Shown: positions 42,334 to 52,434 of the stretch, in pieces
Layout: every line of letters begins with the position of its first letter
Position numbering within the stretch: position 1 is the stretch's first letter
Assembly: GCA_002338655.1 (NCBI GenBank)
Contig: DDIU01000041.1
Coordinates: 43,455 to 107,454 of the forward strand
DNA length: 64,000 nt
Direction: 5' to 3'
Source: Flammeovirgaceae bacterium UBA1842
GTDB lineage: Bacteria; Bacteroidota; Bacteroidia; Cytophagales; Cyclobacteriaceae
The notes under the pieces: model-generated
What the model was told of the DNA's origin: nothing
The model's database searches: none
The model's input: only the letters and a program-made list of their open reading frames with translations
Translations under genes and position numbers: made by a program

Positions 42334-43623
42334 ATGAATATATTGGTTCTCGGAAGTGGCGGGCGTGAACATACATTAGCTTGGAAAATATCACAAAGCT
42401 TTAATTGCTCCCATTTATTTGTTGCCCCTGGCAATGCAGGTACAGAACTAGTGGCCGATAATGTTGATATTCAGGTCAATGATTTCGAAGCCATTGGTGA
42501 GTTTGTAAAAGAGAATGAAATTGAACTTTTAGTGGTTGGGCCAGAAGATCCACTGGTAAATGGTATCCGTGATTACTTTGAAGCAGATGACCAGCTAAAG
42601 GCAACTCGAATAGTAGGTCCTGGAAAAGTAGGGGCCCAGCTGGAAGGAAGTAAAGACTTCAGTAAGACCTTCATGCAAAAACATGGTATTCCAACTGCTG
42701 AATCAAAAACATTTACAAAAGAGACTATTAAAGAAGGACTGGCCTACTTAGAAACCTGCCAGCTACCTATCGTACTCAAGGCAGATGGACTAGCAGCGGG
42801 TAAAGGAGTGGTAATCGCTCAAAATATTGACGAAGCTAAAACTACTCTAAACGCAATGCTGATTGATAAGGCCTTTGGTGAAGCCAGTTCAAAAGTGCTT
42901 GTCGAACAGTTTTTAGATGGTATTGAACTATCGGTATTTGTATTGACTGATGGTACTGACTATATCATTTTACCGGAAGCAAAAGACTATAAAAGAATAG
43001 GTGAAGGGGATACTGGTTTAAATACCGGTGGAATGGGGGCAGTGAGTCCGGTGAAATTTGCCGACCAGGCCTTTATGACCAAAGTAAATGAAAAGGTAAT
43101 TAAGCCAACGGTGGCTGGTTTAAAAACAGATGGTATTGATTACAAGGGTTTTATCTTCATTGGTTTGATGAATGTGGATGGAGAACCTTTTGTGATTGAA
43201 TACAATGTGAGAATGGGCGACCCTGAAACCCAAGTGGTGATTCCAAGAATCCAAAGTGATATTGTAGATATGCTTTGGGCGGCAGCTGAAGGGACACTTA
43301 AGGATTATGAACTCGTTGTTTCGGGTAGTACGGTAGTGGGGGTGGTATTGGTCAGTGGCGGCTACCCCGGTAGTTATGAGAAAGGTAAATCCATTCAGGG
43401 CTTAGCAGATATTACCAATACTATGGTAATGCACGCAGGCACCAAACAGGATGATTATCAAGTTCTTACCAATGGAGGTAGGGTGTTGACAATTATTGGC
43501 TCGGGTGACGAATTGAATGATGCTTTAAATATAGTATATAAAGAGATAAATTATATTTCTTGGCAAGATATGTACTATCGTAAAGACATTGGCAAAGATA
43601 TTTTGGCCGCCCGGGTATTTTAG
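42334..43623 (+). CDS. purD: Phosphoribosylamine-glycine ligase
   Basis: The ATP-grasp enzyme makes GAR in de novo purine synthesis. The 429-residue protein begins MNILVLGSGGREHTLAWKIS and contains VVGPEDPLVNGI, GAQLEGSKDFSKTFMQKHGI, LPIVLKADGLAAGKGVVIAQ, SVFVLTDGTDYIILPEAKDY, NTGGMGAVSP and NVRMGDPETQVVIPRI, all PurD signatures. It heads a possible run with the ricT-like gene and gldH (47-bp gap). Confidence 0.97.
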   Translation: MNILVLGSGGREHTLAWKISQSFNCSHLFVAPGNAGTELVADNVDIQVNDFEAIGEFVKENEIELLVVGPEDPLVNGIRDYFEADDQLKATRIVGPGKVGAQLEGSKDFSKTFMQKHGIPTAESKTFTKETIKEGLAYLETCQLPIVLKADGLAAGKGVVIAQNIDEAKTTLNAMLIDKAFGEASSKVLVEQFLDGIELSVFVLTDGTDYIILPEAKDYKRIGEGDTGLNTGGMGAVSPVKFADQAFMTKVNEKVIKPTVAGLKTDGIDYKGFIFIGLMNVDGEPFVIEYNVRMGDPETQVVIPRIQSDIVDMLWAAAEGTLKDYELVVSGSTVVGVVLVSGGYPGSYEKGKSIQGLADITNTMVMHAGTKQDDYQVLTNGGRVLTIIGSGDELNDALNIVYKEINYISWQDMYYRKDIGKDILAARVF

Positions 43624-43669
43624 AGTACTTAATTAATTATATTTAAATTGGACGAAAAATAAGTAACCC

Positions 43670-44830
43670 ATGGGATGCGGCACGTGCAGTACAGGTAGTG
43701 ATAAAGTTTCAGGTTGTCAAAACAATGGCAGCTGTCAGACTGGTGGCTGTAATAAAATGAACGTTTTTGACTGGCTATCCAATATGGATTTACCCGTAGT
43801 AGACCGATTTGATATTGTCGAAATCAGATTTAAAGGTGGGCACAAAGAATTTTTCAGGAACAGTGATCATCTGGATCTTACCACGGGTGATGCTGTGGTA
43901 GTAGATGTCCCCAATGGGCATCACATTGGGCATGTGTCCCTCCAAGGTGAGCTGGTGCGGCTTCAAATGCAGAAGAAAAAAATCCATAATAACGAGGATA
44001 TCAAGAAGATTTATCGGATAGCGCATCAAAAAGATTTGGAGAAATATGATGAGGTCAAAAAGCGTGAAATGCCAACACTTTATCGTGCCCGGCAAATCAT
44101 TGGCGACCTTAAATTAGAGATGAAACTTTCTGATGTTGAATATCAGGCTGACAATTCTAAAGCTACATTTTACTATTCTGCCGAAGACCGGGTTGATTTT
44201 AGGGAGCTTATTAAGTTACTCGCGGGTGAGTTCCGCATTAGGGTGGAAATGAGGCAGATAAGTTTGCGTCAAGAGGCTGGGCGACTTGGGGGGATTGGTT
44301 CTTGTGGTCGCGAATTGTGCTGTTCTACCTGGCTCTCAGATTTTAGAAGCGTAAGTACCAGTGCTGCCCGATATCAGAACCTGTCGCTTAACCCCAGTAA
44401 GCTTTCAGGACAATGTGGAAGGCTAAAGTGTTGCTTAAATTATGAGTTGGACACTTATATGTCGGCCCTAGAAGATATACCTAAACTTGAAAAGCCTTTA
44501 GCTACCGAAAGAGGGATAGCCAAACTACAAAAAACAGATATATTTAGAAAGATCATGTGGTTTGGGTATGATGATGAAAACACCTGGTACCCAGTGGATG
44601 TGGCAAGGGTAAACGAAATAATAAAACTCAATAAAAAAGGGACCAAACCGGTTTCATTGCTTGAGAATGATGCCCCTGACAAGGAAGAAGCCACCATCAA
44701 CAGCGACCTTGAAAGAATGGATAAAAAGTACTCCAAGCCGAAAAGTAAGAACAAGAACAAGAATAGAAAAAAAGGAAGAAGGAAATTCCCTAATAACCGT
44801 AATAGAAACGGGAACGACAAAACATCATGA
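43670..44830 (+). CDS. PSP1-domain protein, RicT family
   Basis: The 386-residue protein carries a PSP1 C-terminal domain: YYSAEDRVDFRELIKLLAGE, QEAGRLGGIGSCGRELCCST (Cys), then LSGQCGRLKCCLNYELDTYM (Cys), the iron-sulfur-binding cysteines of RicT/YaaT, part of the Y-complex that influences RNA maturation in Firmicutes. The N-terminus has additional cysteines in MGCGTCSTGSDKVSGCQNNG followed by SCQTGGC, a Bacteroidota feature. The C-terminal tail is Lys/Arg/Asn rich. Its stop overlaps the gldH start by 4 bp; the RicT-GldH pairing recurs in gliding Bacteroidota in my recollection. Confidence 0.9.
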   Translation: MGCGTCSTGSDKVSGCQNNGSCQTGGCNKMNVFDWLSNMDLPVVDRFDIVEIRFKGGHKEFFRNSDHLDLTTGDAVVVDVPNGHHIGHVSLQGELVRLQMQKKKIHNNEDIKKIYRIAHQKDLEKYDEVKKREMPTLYRARQIIGDLKLEMKLSDVEYQADNSKATFYYSAEDRVDFRELIKLLAGEFRIRVEMRQISLRQEAGRLGGIGSCGRELCCSTWLSDFRSVSTSAARYQNLSLNPSKLSGQCGRLKCCLNYELDTYMSALEDIPKLEKPLATERGIAKLQKTDIFRKIMWFGYDDENTWYPVDVARVNEIIKLNKKGTKPVSLLENDAPDKEEATINSDLERMDKKYSKPKSKNKNKNRKKGRRKFPNNRNRNGNDKTS

Positions 44831-45303
44831 AAACCACCCTGATTGCCACAATACTAATCGTTTTTTTATTATGTGCTTGTGACCAAAGTAGAGTCTATGA
44901 GCAAAATATTGATTTAAAAAACAAAATTTGGATAGCGGATTCATTATTGACTTTTCAATTTGATACCAAAGACATCTCCAACAAATACAATCTCTATTTT
45001 AATATTAGGAATACTGCCGCTTATCCATTTGAAAATCTGTATGTTACTTATACTTTAAGTGACACACTGGGCAATGAGATTGAAAAGAAGCTTATAAATC
45101 ACAATTTGTTTGACCCAAAGACAGGAAAACCCTTTGGCTCGGGCTTAGGTGATGTATTTGACCATCAGTTTATTATATTAAAGGATTATAAATTTGAACG
45201 TCCGGGACCTTATTTGTTTCGGTTGCAGCAGTATATGCGTAGAGATTCGTTGCCAGAGATTATGTCTGCTGGGTTAAGAGTTGAAATGGCTGTGACCGAA
45301 TAG
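44827..45303 (+). CDS. gldH: Gliding motility lipoprotein GldH
   Basis: The 158-residue protein starts MKTTLIATILIVFLLCACDQ with a lipobox LCAC at Cys18. The mature part reads QNIDLKNKIWIADSLLTFQF, then NKYNLYFNIRNTAAYPFENL, with YVTYTLSD and FRLQQYMRRD, the GldH pattern. GldH is needed for gliding and chitin use in Flavobacterium johnsoniae; its molecular role is unclear. It overlaps the RicT-family gene by 4 bp and precedes trkA. Confidence 0.9.
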   Translation: MKTTLIATILIVFLLCACDQSRVYEQNIDLKNKIWIADSLLTFQFDTKDISNKYNLYFNIRNTAAYPFENLYVTYTLSDTLGNEIEKKLINHNLFDPKTGKPFGSGLGDVFDHQFIILKDYKFERPGPYLFRLQQYMRRDSLPEIMSAGLRVEMAVTE

Positions 45304-45327
45304 TGTTTTTCCCGTCAAACTATTTTT

Positions 45328-46668
45328 ATGAGAGTTATTATAGCAGGAGCTGGGGATGTAGGTTTTCATTTGGCCAAGTTATTGGCCAACGAAGGCCATG
45401 AAATAATATTAATTGACCTTGACACCGCACGATTACGTCAAGCAGCAGCTAATTTGGATGTAATTACCATTAAGGGAAGTTCTACATCATATAAAATACT
45501 GGAGGAAGCCAACGTGGATGATGCGGATTTGCTCATATCCGTTACTTCTTCCGAAGAGACCAACCTTACAACTGCCATGATTGGCAAACACCTGGGGGCA
45601 AAGAAAACCATAGCCAGAATTCAGAATGAGGAATACCTGATCAATAAAGAGAAACTTGACCTTAGGGATCTGGGTATTGATGAGATTATATCGCCTGCAG
45701 TACTGGCTGCCAAGGAAATTAAGCGGTTGTTAAAAGAAGTAGCTGTTACGGACACATTTGATTTTGATGAAGGCAAATTATCCTTGTTGGGGGTAAATAT
45801 TGATGAAACAAGCAGATTGTGCGGTAAGACACTGATTGAAATGGCGCACCTAAATCCAGCACAGAATTTTTTGACGGTGGCTATACTACGTGACAACCAA
45901 ACCATAATTCCACATGGCAATAATTACTTTCTGGCTGGCGATCATGCCTACTTTGTATCCCAACCTGACGGTGTAGATCAACTTTTGGAATTAGTAGGAA
46001 AAGAAAAGCAAGAGATCAGGAATGTGATGATCCTTGGTGGAAGTAAGGTTGGATACCATGCCGCTAAAAGCCTAAGCAGGAAATTTAAGGTCAAACTTAT
46101 TGAACTTGATAAAGATAAATGCTTTGAGCTGGCAGATCAACTTAAGAATGTGATGATCATCAATGGGGATGGGCGTGATGTGGAGCTACTTGAGGAAGAA
46201 GGAATAGCGGATATGGATGCATTTATTGCCGTGACCGGTAATTCTGAAACCAACATTATTTCCTGTTTGGTAGCAAAAAACCGACAGGTGAAGAAAACCA
46301 TTTCATTGGTAGAGAACGTAGATTATATTCACTTATCACAGAATATTGGCGTTGATACCATGATCAACAAGAAGCTGATAGCCGCTAATTTCATTTTCAG
46401 GTATGTTAGGCAAGGGGATGTAATCTCACTAACAAGCATACATGGAGTGGATGCAGAGATTTTGGAGTTTATTGTAAAAGCAGGCTCAAAAATAACTGAA
46501 AGCGAAATTAAAAACCTGGAATTCCCTAAAGGGGCGATCATTGGCGGTGTAGTCCGTAATGGAATTGGGTACACCACTATGGGCAATTTTCAATTCCGCC
46601 CTAAAGACCGTGCTGTGGTATTATGCCGTCCTGATTGTATCAAACGCGTAGAGGAATTTTTCAAGTAA
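45328..46668 (+). CDS. trkA: Trk potassium uptake regulator TrkA
   Basis: The cytosolic NAD(H)-binding gating subunit of the Trk K+ system has 446 residues in two tandem RCK units. Each has a Rossmann fold (MRVIIAGAGDVGFHLAKLLA at 1, VMILGGSKVGYHAAKSLS near 233) with acidic residue after strand 2 (LIDLDT; LIELDKDK), followed by a TrkA-C domain. The gene lies 38 bp before trkH on the same strand, so both subunits are likely made together. Confidence 0.96.
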   Translation: MRVIIAGAGDVGFHLAKLLANEGHEIILIDLDTARLRQAAANLDVITIKGSSTSYKILEEANVDDADLLISVTSSEETNLTTAMIGKHLGAKKTIARIQNEEYLINKEKLDLRDLGIDEIISPAVLAAKEIKRLLKEVAVTDTFDFDEGKLSLLGVNIDETSRLCGKTLIEMAHLNPAQNFLTVAILRDNQTIIPHGNNYFLAGDHAYFVSQPDGVDQLLELVGKEKQEIRNVMILGGSKVGYHAAKSLSRKFKVKLIELDKDKCFELADQLKNVMIINGDGRDVELLEEEGIADMDAFIAVTGNSETNIISCLVAKNRQVKKTISLVENVDYIHLSQNIGVDTMINKKLIAANFIFRYVRQGDVISLTSIHGVDAEILEFIVKAGSKITESEIKNLEFPKGAIIGGVVRNGIGYTTMGNFQFRPKDRAVVLCRPDCIKRVEEFFK

Positions 46669-46706
46669 CTTGAATTATATACCTTAGAAGATTATTAGGC
46701 AAAGGC

Positions 46707-48161
46707 ATGCGATTTAACTTCAAACTAATTACAAATTTTTCTGGGTTACTATTGGTGTTCAATGGCTTGTTTATGTTCCTATGCCTGCCGTTTTCCATCT
46801 ACTATCGCGAATCAGTTTTTCCTTTGGGTTTATCAGGGATAATAGCTGTTCTTGTAGGGGCAATATTGTGGTATACCACTAAAGATAATCCCAACAAAGA
46901 ATTAAAAAAGAAAGACGGGTACCTCATTGTGATCACGGGTTGGTTGGTAATGTCCATATTTGGATCATTTCCCTACCTACTGTCAGGCACTATTTTGGAA
47001 TTTACTGATGCCTTGTTCGAAACCATTTCTGGCTATACTACCACGGGTGCGACTATCCTCACCGACATTGAGAGTGTGGATAAGGGGATCCTTTTTTGGC
47101 GCAGTCTCACGCAATGGACAGGGGGAATGGGCATTATTGTACTGGCGGTGGCCATTTTACCCATATTGGGTATTGGTGGTATGCAGCTTTTCATAGCTGA
47201 ATCCCCCGGAATCTCTCCCGATAAGATGAAACCCAGAATTAAAGATGTGGCCAAAAGGCTTTGGCTCATTTATATGGGGCTTACCATAGCCGAAATGGTG
47301 CTATTGATGTTTGGTGGTATGCCCTTTTATGATGCGATCAATCATTCGCTCACTACCATGGCAACGGGTGGATTTTCAACTAAAAATGCCAGCGTTGCCT
47401 ATTATGATTCGGCCTATATTCAATATGTAATCATATTTTTCATGTTTCTGGCCGGTACTAATTTTACCATAATCTATTATGGACTTAAAGGGAAGTTCTT
47501 AAAAGTATGGGGAAATGAAGAGTTTAGGAATTACTTAATCCTAGTTGTAGCCATATCCATCTGCATTTCGTTTTTTGTATTTTCTGCGAAGTGGGAAGGG
47601 TTTGAAAAGTCATTCCGTGACTCTCTTTTTCAAGTGGTATCCATTATCACCACTACTGGTTTTGTAACAGCCGATTATACGGCCTGGGCACCATTTCTTA
47701 CCATTATATTTTTCCTCATTATGTTTTTGGGCGCTTCGGCAGGATCAACAGCAGGTGGTATAAAAATAATCCGACACACCCTGTTGTTCAAAAACAGTAT
47801 TTTGGAAATGAAAAGGCAGTTGCATCCATCGGCCATTATGCCAGTACGGCTAAATAACCAGGCGGTGAGTAGGGACATTACCTATAACGTACTGGCATTT
47901 GTCATGATCTACTTGTTTATTTTCGGATTGGGAGTATTCCTTTTGTCATTTACGGGCGTAGATTTTGACACCGCATTAGGAGCTGTAGCTACCTGTTTGG
48001 GTAATATCGGCCCTGGTCTCGGCACCGTAGGGCCAGTAGATAATTTTGCACATATCACCCCTTTCGGTAAAATGCTATTGGCTTTTATAATGCTTATGGG
48101 CCGGCTGGAGCTATTCACTGTTTTGATGCTCTTCAACCCGAGCTTTTGGAAAAAATACTAG
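46707..48161 (+). CDS. trkH: Trk potassium transporter membrane subunit TrkH
   Basis: The 484-residue membrane protein has about ten hydrophobic segments and the four P-loop selectivity segments of the Trk/Ktr/HKT family. Visible filter regions are TISGYTTTGATIL, NHSLTTMATGGFSTKN, VVSIITTTGFVTADY and GAVATCLGNIGPGLG. The segment SLTQWTGGMGIIVLAVAILP is typical. Partner of the adjacent TrkA. Confidence 0.96.
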   Translation: MRFNFKLITNFSGLLLVFNGLFMFLCLPFSIYYRESVFPLGLSGIIAVLVGAILWYTTKDNPNKELKKKDGYLIVITGWLVMSIFGSFPYLLSGTILEFTDALFETISGYTTTGATILTDIESVDKGILFWRSLTQWTGGMGIIVLAVAILPILGIGGMQLFIAESPGISPDKMKPRIKDVAKRLWLIYMGLTIAEMVLLMFGGMPFYDAINHSLTTMATGGFSTKNASVAYYDSAYIQYVIIFFMFLAGTNFTIIYYGLKGKFLKVWGNEEFRNYLILVVAISICISFFVFSAKWEGFEKSFRDSLFQVVSIITTTGFVTADYTAWAPFLTIIFFLIMFLGASAGSTAGGIKIIRHTLLFKNSILEMKRQLHPSAIMPVRLNNQAVSRDITYNVLAFVMIYLFIFGLGVFLLSFTGVDFDTALGAVATCLGNIGPGLGTVGPVDNFAHITPFGKMLLAFIMLMGRLELFTVLMLFNPSFWKKY

Positions 48162-48275
48162 TACAGTCCAAGGCCAAAGCCATTAACAATTTTTAGCATT
48201 TCAAATTATTCACAGAAACCATATTTTTATATAATTGCACCGATATTAAGAAGACTTACCGTTAAGCATTCTTTT

Positions 48276-49196
48276 ATGGATATAAAAATTGAAAAGTTAA
48301 CGAAAACTTATGGTACTCAAAAAGCTGTAAATGATATCTCGTTCGAAGTAAAAACAGGAGAGATATTGGGTTTTCTTGGGCCTAACGGAGCGGGAAAAAC
48401 GACTACCATGAAGATGATCACCGACTACATAGCCATTGAGGCGGGTGATATTAAAATTGGTGGTAAATCCATCACGAAGGAGGGGGATAGATTAAGAAGG
48501 CATATTGGCTACTTACCTGAACACAACCCCCTATATCAGGATATGGCCGTATTGGATTACCTGGAATTTTCTGCAGCTATTCAGGCTGTACCCCAGCATT
48601 TGATACCTGCCCGTATTAGGGAAATGGTAAAAGTTTGTGGCCTGAATGCCGAAAAACACAAAAAAATAGGTGAGTTATCTAAAGGTTACCGACAACGCGT
48701 AGGGCTGGCACAGGCTATGATCCATGATCCAGAAATATTAATTCTCGATGAACCTACTACTGGCCTCGATCCAAACCAAATTGTTGAGATCAGGAAATTG
48801 ATTAAAGAGATAGGAAAGGAAAAAACGGTAATCCTGAGTACGCACATACTCTCTGAAGTGGAAGCCACATGCGACAGAATTCTCATTATCAATAAAGGAA
48901 GGATAGTAGCAGACGGTACGTCAGAGACATTACGCAAACAGTCGCAAGGACAGGAGTTAGTCACTGTCGCCATTGAAGACGGAAAAAAAGAAGAGGTACT
49001 CAAAGCAATCAATGGACTATCTTCTGTGGCCTCAATTGAAGCCACTGGCCCTAACCACTATGAAGTGCAGAGCAAGCCAGATATGTCAATCAAAAGAGCG
49101 GTGTTTACCGCATGTGTGGAAAACAATTGGGTGATCACGGAAATGACCCCACATGTAACCAAGCTTGAAGATGTCTTTAGGGAGTTGACGGCATAA
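48276..49196 (+). CDS. gldA: Gliding-associated ABC transporter ATPase GldA
   Basis: The 306-residue ATP-binding protein has Walker A (GPNGAGKTTTMKM), the Q loop YLPEHNPLYQDM, signature LSKGYRQRVGLAQAM, Walker B ILILDEPTTGLDPNQ and the H loop LSTHILSEVEATC. A ~85-residue C-terminal domain ends ITEMTPHVTKLEDVFRELTA. Adjacent gldF and gldG make the GldAFG assignment secure; the complex is required for gliding in flavobacteria, though its substrate is unknown. A TATAATTG element at 48230-48237 may serve as the -7 box. Confidence 0.95.
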   Translation: MDIKIEKLTKTYGTQKAVNDISFEVKTGEILGFLGPNGAGKTTTMKMITDYIAIEAGDIKIGGKSITKEGDRLRRHIGYLPEHNPLYQDMAVLDYLEFSAAIQAVPQHLIPARIREMVKVCGLNAEKHKKIGELSKGYRQRVGLAQAMIHDPEILILDEPTTGLDPNQIVEIRKLIKEIGKEKTVILSTHILSEVEATCDRILIINKGRIVADGTSETLRKQSQGQELVTVAIEDGKKEEVLKAINGLSSVASIEATGPNHYEVQSKPDMSIKRAVFTACVENNWVITEMTPHVTKLEDVFRELTA

Positions 49197-49239
49197 CCCT
49201 TTCTGTTACAATGTATTTTAATATAAACTTTTTGAACAA

Positions 49240-49965
49240 ATGAGATCGATTTGGATTATTACAAAACGAGAATTACAATCATTTTTCGATTCGCTGATTG
49301 CCTATATAATGCTAGTCCTATTCCTGGGATTTAGCGGATTTTTTACGTGGTTATATGGATCGGACATCTTCTTGGTGGGCCAGGCTAATTTGGAATCATT
49401 TTTTAACATCGCTTTTTGGACGTTGTTCTTCTTTATTCCAGCCATCACTATGAGAATGCTAGCAGAAGAGAATAAAACAGGCACCATCGAATTGCTATTG
49501 ACAAAGGCAGTGACTGATAGGGAGGTGATCCTTGGTAAATTTTTTGCCTGTTTTATTTTAGTTGCTATAGCCCTAGCCTTTACCTTGCCCTACTATGTTA
49601 CTGTAGCCAATATTGGCAATGTTGATCATGGTGCGGTTTGGTGCGGATATCTGGGATTATTGCTCATGAGTGCCGCTTATATTAGCATTGGCTTGTTTAC
49701 CAGTAGCATTACCAATAACCAGATTGTAGCTTTTCTACTGGCCCTTTTTATTGGCTTGTTTTTTCACATCATCTTCAATGTACTGTCATCAAATCTCACC
49801 GGATTTATGGGGCAATTGTTCAATACATTGAGCTTGTCAGCCCATTTCGAATCGCTGGCACGAGGGGTTATTGACACCAAAGATATTGTTTATTTTCTCA
49901 CCATTGTGGGCATTGGTGTCCGATTGGCCGAAATGAGTTTAGCGAAGAGGAACTTAACCAATTAA
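49240..49965 (+). CDS. gldF: Gliding-associated ABC transporter permease GldF
   Basis: The 241-residue ABC-2 type permease starts MRSIWIITKRELQSFFDSLI and has six hydrophobic segments, including FFNIAFWTLFFFIPAITMRM and IVAFLLALFIGLFFHIIFNV. The cytosolic coupling-type segment MLAEENKTGTIELLLTKAVT is characteristic of this permease group. It lies 43 bp after gldA and its stop codon overlaps the gldG start by 1 bp. Confidence 0.94.
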   Translation: MRSIWIITKRELQSFFDSLIAYIMLVLFLGFSGFFTWLYGSDIFLVGQANLESFFNIAFWTLFFFIPAITMRMLAEENKTGTIELLLTKAVTDREVILGKFFACFILVAIALAFTLPYYVTVANIGNVDHGAVWCGYLGLLLMSAAYISIGLFTSSITNNQIVAFLLALFIGLFFHIIFNVLSSNLTGFMGQLFNTLSLSAHFESLARGVIDTKDIVYFLTIVGIGVRLAEMSLAKRNLTN

Positions 49966-51491
49966 TGACTATGAGAACCAAAAGAGCATATTATATATCG
50001 GTTGCATTATTTATCGGCATATTATTGTTGGTCAACTTTATTTCAAAAGACTTTTTTGTACGTTTTGATTTAACCGAAAATCAACAATTTACATTAAGCG
50101 ATGCTACAAAAAACATTTTGAAAGACCTTCATGAACCCGTAACCGTTAAGGCTTACTTTTCAGAAGATTTGCCACCCAATGTGGCCAAAACCCGACAGGA
50201 TTTCAAAGATCTGTTGGTAGAATATTCCAATAGGTCTGATGGCAATTTGGTGTATGAATTTGTAAATCCGAATGAAAGCCCACAGGTTGAACAAGAAGCT
50301 ACACAATCAGGGATAAGTCCAGTAATGATCAATGTGAGGGAAAAAGATCAGGTGAAACAACAAAAGGCCTTTATGGGTGCCATCATCCAAATGGGTGAAG
50401 AGGAGGATGTAATCCCATTTATGCAACCTGGAGAAGCGATGGAATATGCTTTGACAACCAGCATTAAAAAACTGACCGTTACGGATAAACCCACTGTGGG
50501 CCTTCTACAAGGTCATGGAGAGCCAAGTACGTATGATATGCAGCAGGTAGCCCAGTCACTTTCCATCCTATATAACTTTAAAGGGATTACTATTACAGAT
50601 TCAACTGGTATTCCTGCCGATGTAAAAACCTTGGCCATCGTAGCCCCCAAGGATACCATACCACCGGCCCAACTGAGGGAATTGGACGATTTTTTAAGCA
50701 AGGGAGGTAGGTTGCTACTAGCCTTGAACAATGTCAATGGCGATCTACAAAGGGCTTATGGAAGTGCTGTACATACTGGGCTGACCCCCTGGTTGCAACG
50801 AAAAGGAATTAACATCGAAAACAAATTTTTGATTGACGCCAAATGTGCTTCGGTAACCGTACAGCAACAACAGGGACAATTTAGGGTGCAATCGCAAATT
50901 CAATTTCCTTATCTGCCATTGCTCAACAATTTTGCAGACCATCCGGTAACCAAAGGGTTGGAGTCCGTAATTTTACCTTTCGCCAGTCCGATGAGTTATA
51001 GCGGGGACACCACGAAGACCTTTGTACCTATAGCGTTCTCATCGGATCAGTCTGGTACGGCCACTGTACCCGTTTATTTTGATGTTCAAAAACGATGGAC
51101 AGAAGCTGATTTTCCTTTAAGTAAGCAAGTTGTCGCTGCCGCTGTGGAGGGCAAACTATCAGGCGGCACATTTAGCAAAATGGTGGTTATAGGTGATGGT
51201 GATTTTGCGGTGAATGCCAAAGATGGTGGACAGGCACAAAATGTACAGCCTGATAATGTCAGTTTGTTTGTAAATGGTATCGACTGGCTATCGGATGATA
51301 CAGGATTGATTGACTTACGCACCAAAGGTGTAACCTCAAGGCCATTGGATCAACTTGAAGAAGGAACTCAAGCTACCCTAAAATGGCTCAATTTCGGACT
51401 GCCCATAATTTTGGTCATGTTGTATGGTTTGATAAGATCTCAAATGAGAAGATTGAAAAGAATAAAAAGAATGGAGGAAAGCTATGCATAG
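49965..51491 (+). CDS. gldG: Gliding-associated ABC transporter substrate-binding subunit GldG
   Basis: The 508-residue protein has an N-terminal membrane segment (YYISVALFIGILLLVNFISK), a large extracytoplasmic ABC-type auxiliary domain (FVRFDLTENQQFTLSDATKN; VTVKAYFSEDLPPNVAKTRQ; VGLLQGHGEPS) and a C-terminal membrane helix (LNFGLPIILVMLYGLIRSQM) with a basic tail. This is the GldG layout. It is translationally linked to gldF (1-bp overlap) and to the DUF4340 gene (8-bp overlap). Confidence 0.94.
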   Translation: MTMRTKRAYYISVALFIGILLLVNFISKDFFVRFDLTENQQFTLSDATKNILKDLHEPVTVKAYFSEDLPPNVAKTRQDFKDLLVEYSNRSDGNLVYEFVNPNESPQVEQEATQSGISPVMINVREKDQVKQQKAFMGAIIQMGEEEDVIPFMQPGEAMEYALTTSIKKLTVTDKPTVGLLQGHGEPSTYDMQQVAQSLSILYNFKGITITDSTGIPADVKTLAIVAPKDTIPPAQLRELDDFLSKGGRLLLALNNVNGDLQRAYGSAVHTGLTPWLQRKGINIENKFLIDAKCASVTVQQQQGQFRVQSQIQFPYLPLLNNFADHPVTKGLESVILPFASPMSYSGDTTKTFVPIAFSSDQSGTATVPVYFDVQKRWTEADFPLSKQVVAAAVEGKLSGGTFSKMVVIGDGDFAVNAKDGGQAQNVQPDNVSLFVNGIDWLSDDTGLIDLRTKGVTSRPLDQLEEGTQATLKWLNFGLPIILVMLYGLIRSQMRRLKRIKRMEESYA

Positions 51492-52401
51492 AAATAGTAT
51501 TTTACTGATTGTCTTTGGCGTATTGATCGCAATCTATTTTGGCAATAAATATTTTAGTGGCAATACCAACCGTAATTTTAGGGAGGAGCTTACCAATGTT
51601 GATTCCACCAAGGTGACACAAATAGTGATTTTGACAAAGACCCATCAATCTGAACCGATTAAAATCAATAAGGTCAATAACAGCTGGGAAGTTACCAATG
51701 GGAAAATTACAGATGACGCTAATAAAAATGGTATAAAGGGAATGCTTTTGGCATTGCAATCCATGGTGCCAAAAAGGCTCGTGGCCAACTCAAAGGACAA
51801 ATGGGCTCAATATGAGGTCAGTGACTCTTTGGGTACCAAGGTTAAGGTATTCAACAAAGAGCATTTGCTGGCCGATGTGATTATTGGCAAGTTTGATTTT
51901 AATCAAAATACCAGAACAGCTTCTACTTATGTGCGGGTGACAGGTGAGGATGAAACCTATTCTGTAGAAGGCTTTTTATCATCCAATTTTAATAAAGATT
52001 TTAACAATTTTAGGGAGGGCACGTTTCTTAAAGTCGAGCCAGGCTATCTCACAGGCATACGGTATGACTACCCGGGTGATAGCAGTTTTGTATTAAACAA
52101 AGTGGATGACAAGTGGCAGATAAGTGGGGTAGCTGCAGATTCGGCAGCGGTTCAAAAATATTTCAATGGGTTTAAAAATTTAGTAAAACACGATTTCGCT
52201 GATGATTTTAAACAACCGGATAAGCCTACCTATAGCATGACTTTGAGCGGTAATAATATGGGCGACATTACTGTGGATGCTTATGAATCAGGTGATGAAA
52301 TAGTCCTTCGCTCTTCAATGAACACAGGAGCCTATTTTTCTAAAGGCAGCTTGGATATTTTTGATAAACTATTTATAGATAAGGACAGATTGTTGAAATA
52401 A
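51484..52401 (+). CDS. DUF4340 domain-containing protein
   Basis: The 305-residue protein starts MHRNSILLIVFGVLIAIYFG, an N-terminal membrane anchor, followed by a repeated beta-type domain (KVTQIVILTKTHQSEPIKIN; WEVTNGKITDDANKNGIKGM; SFVLNKVDDKWQISGVAADS). DUF4340 proteins are commonly encoded directly after GldG-like genes, here with an 8-bp overlap, so it is probably an accessory subunit of the GldAFG complex facing the periplasm. Function untested. Confidence 0.86.
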   Translation: MHRNSILLIVFGVLIAIYFGNKYFSGNTNRNFREELTNVDSTKVTQIVILTKTHQSEPIKINKVNNSWEVTNGKITDDANKNGIKGMLLALQSMVPKRLVANSKDKWAQYEVSDSLGTKVKVFNKEHLLADVIIGKFDFNQNTRTASTYVRVTGEDETYSVEGFLSSNFNKDFNNFREGTFLKVEPGYLTGIRYDYPGDSSFVLNKVDDKWQISGVAADSAAVQKYFNGFKNLVKHDFADDFKQPDKPTYSMTLSGNNMGDITVDAYESGDEIVLRSSMNTGAYFSKGSLDIFDKLFIDKDRLLK

Positions 52402-52434
52402 ACGCTCATAGCTACGTCCGATTTGCTGGTATTG

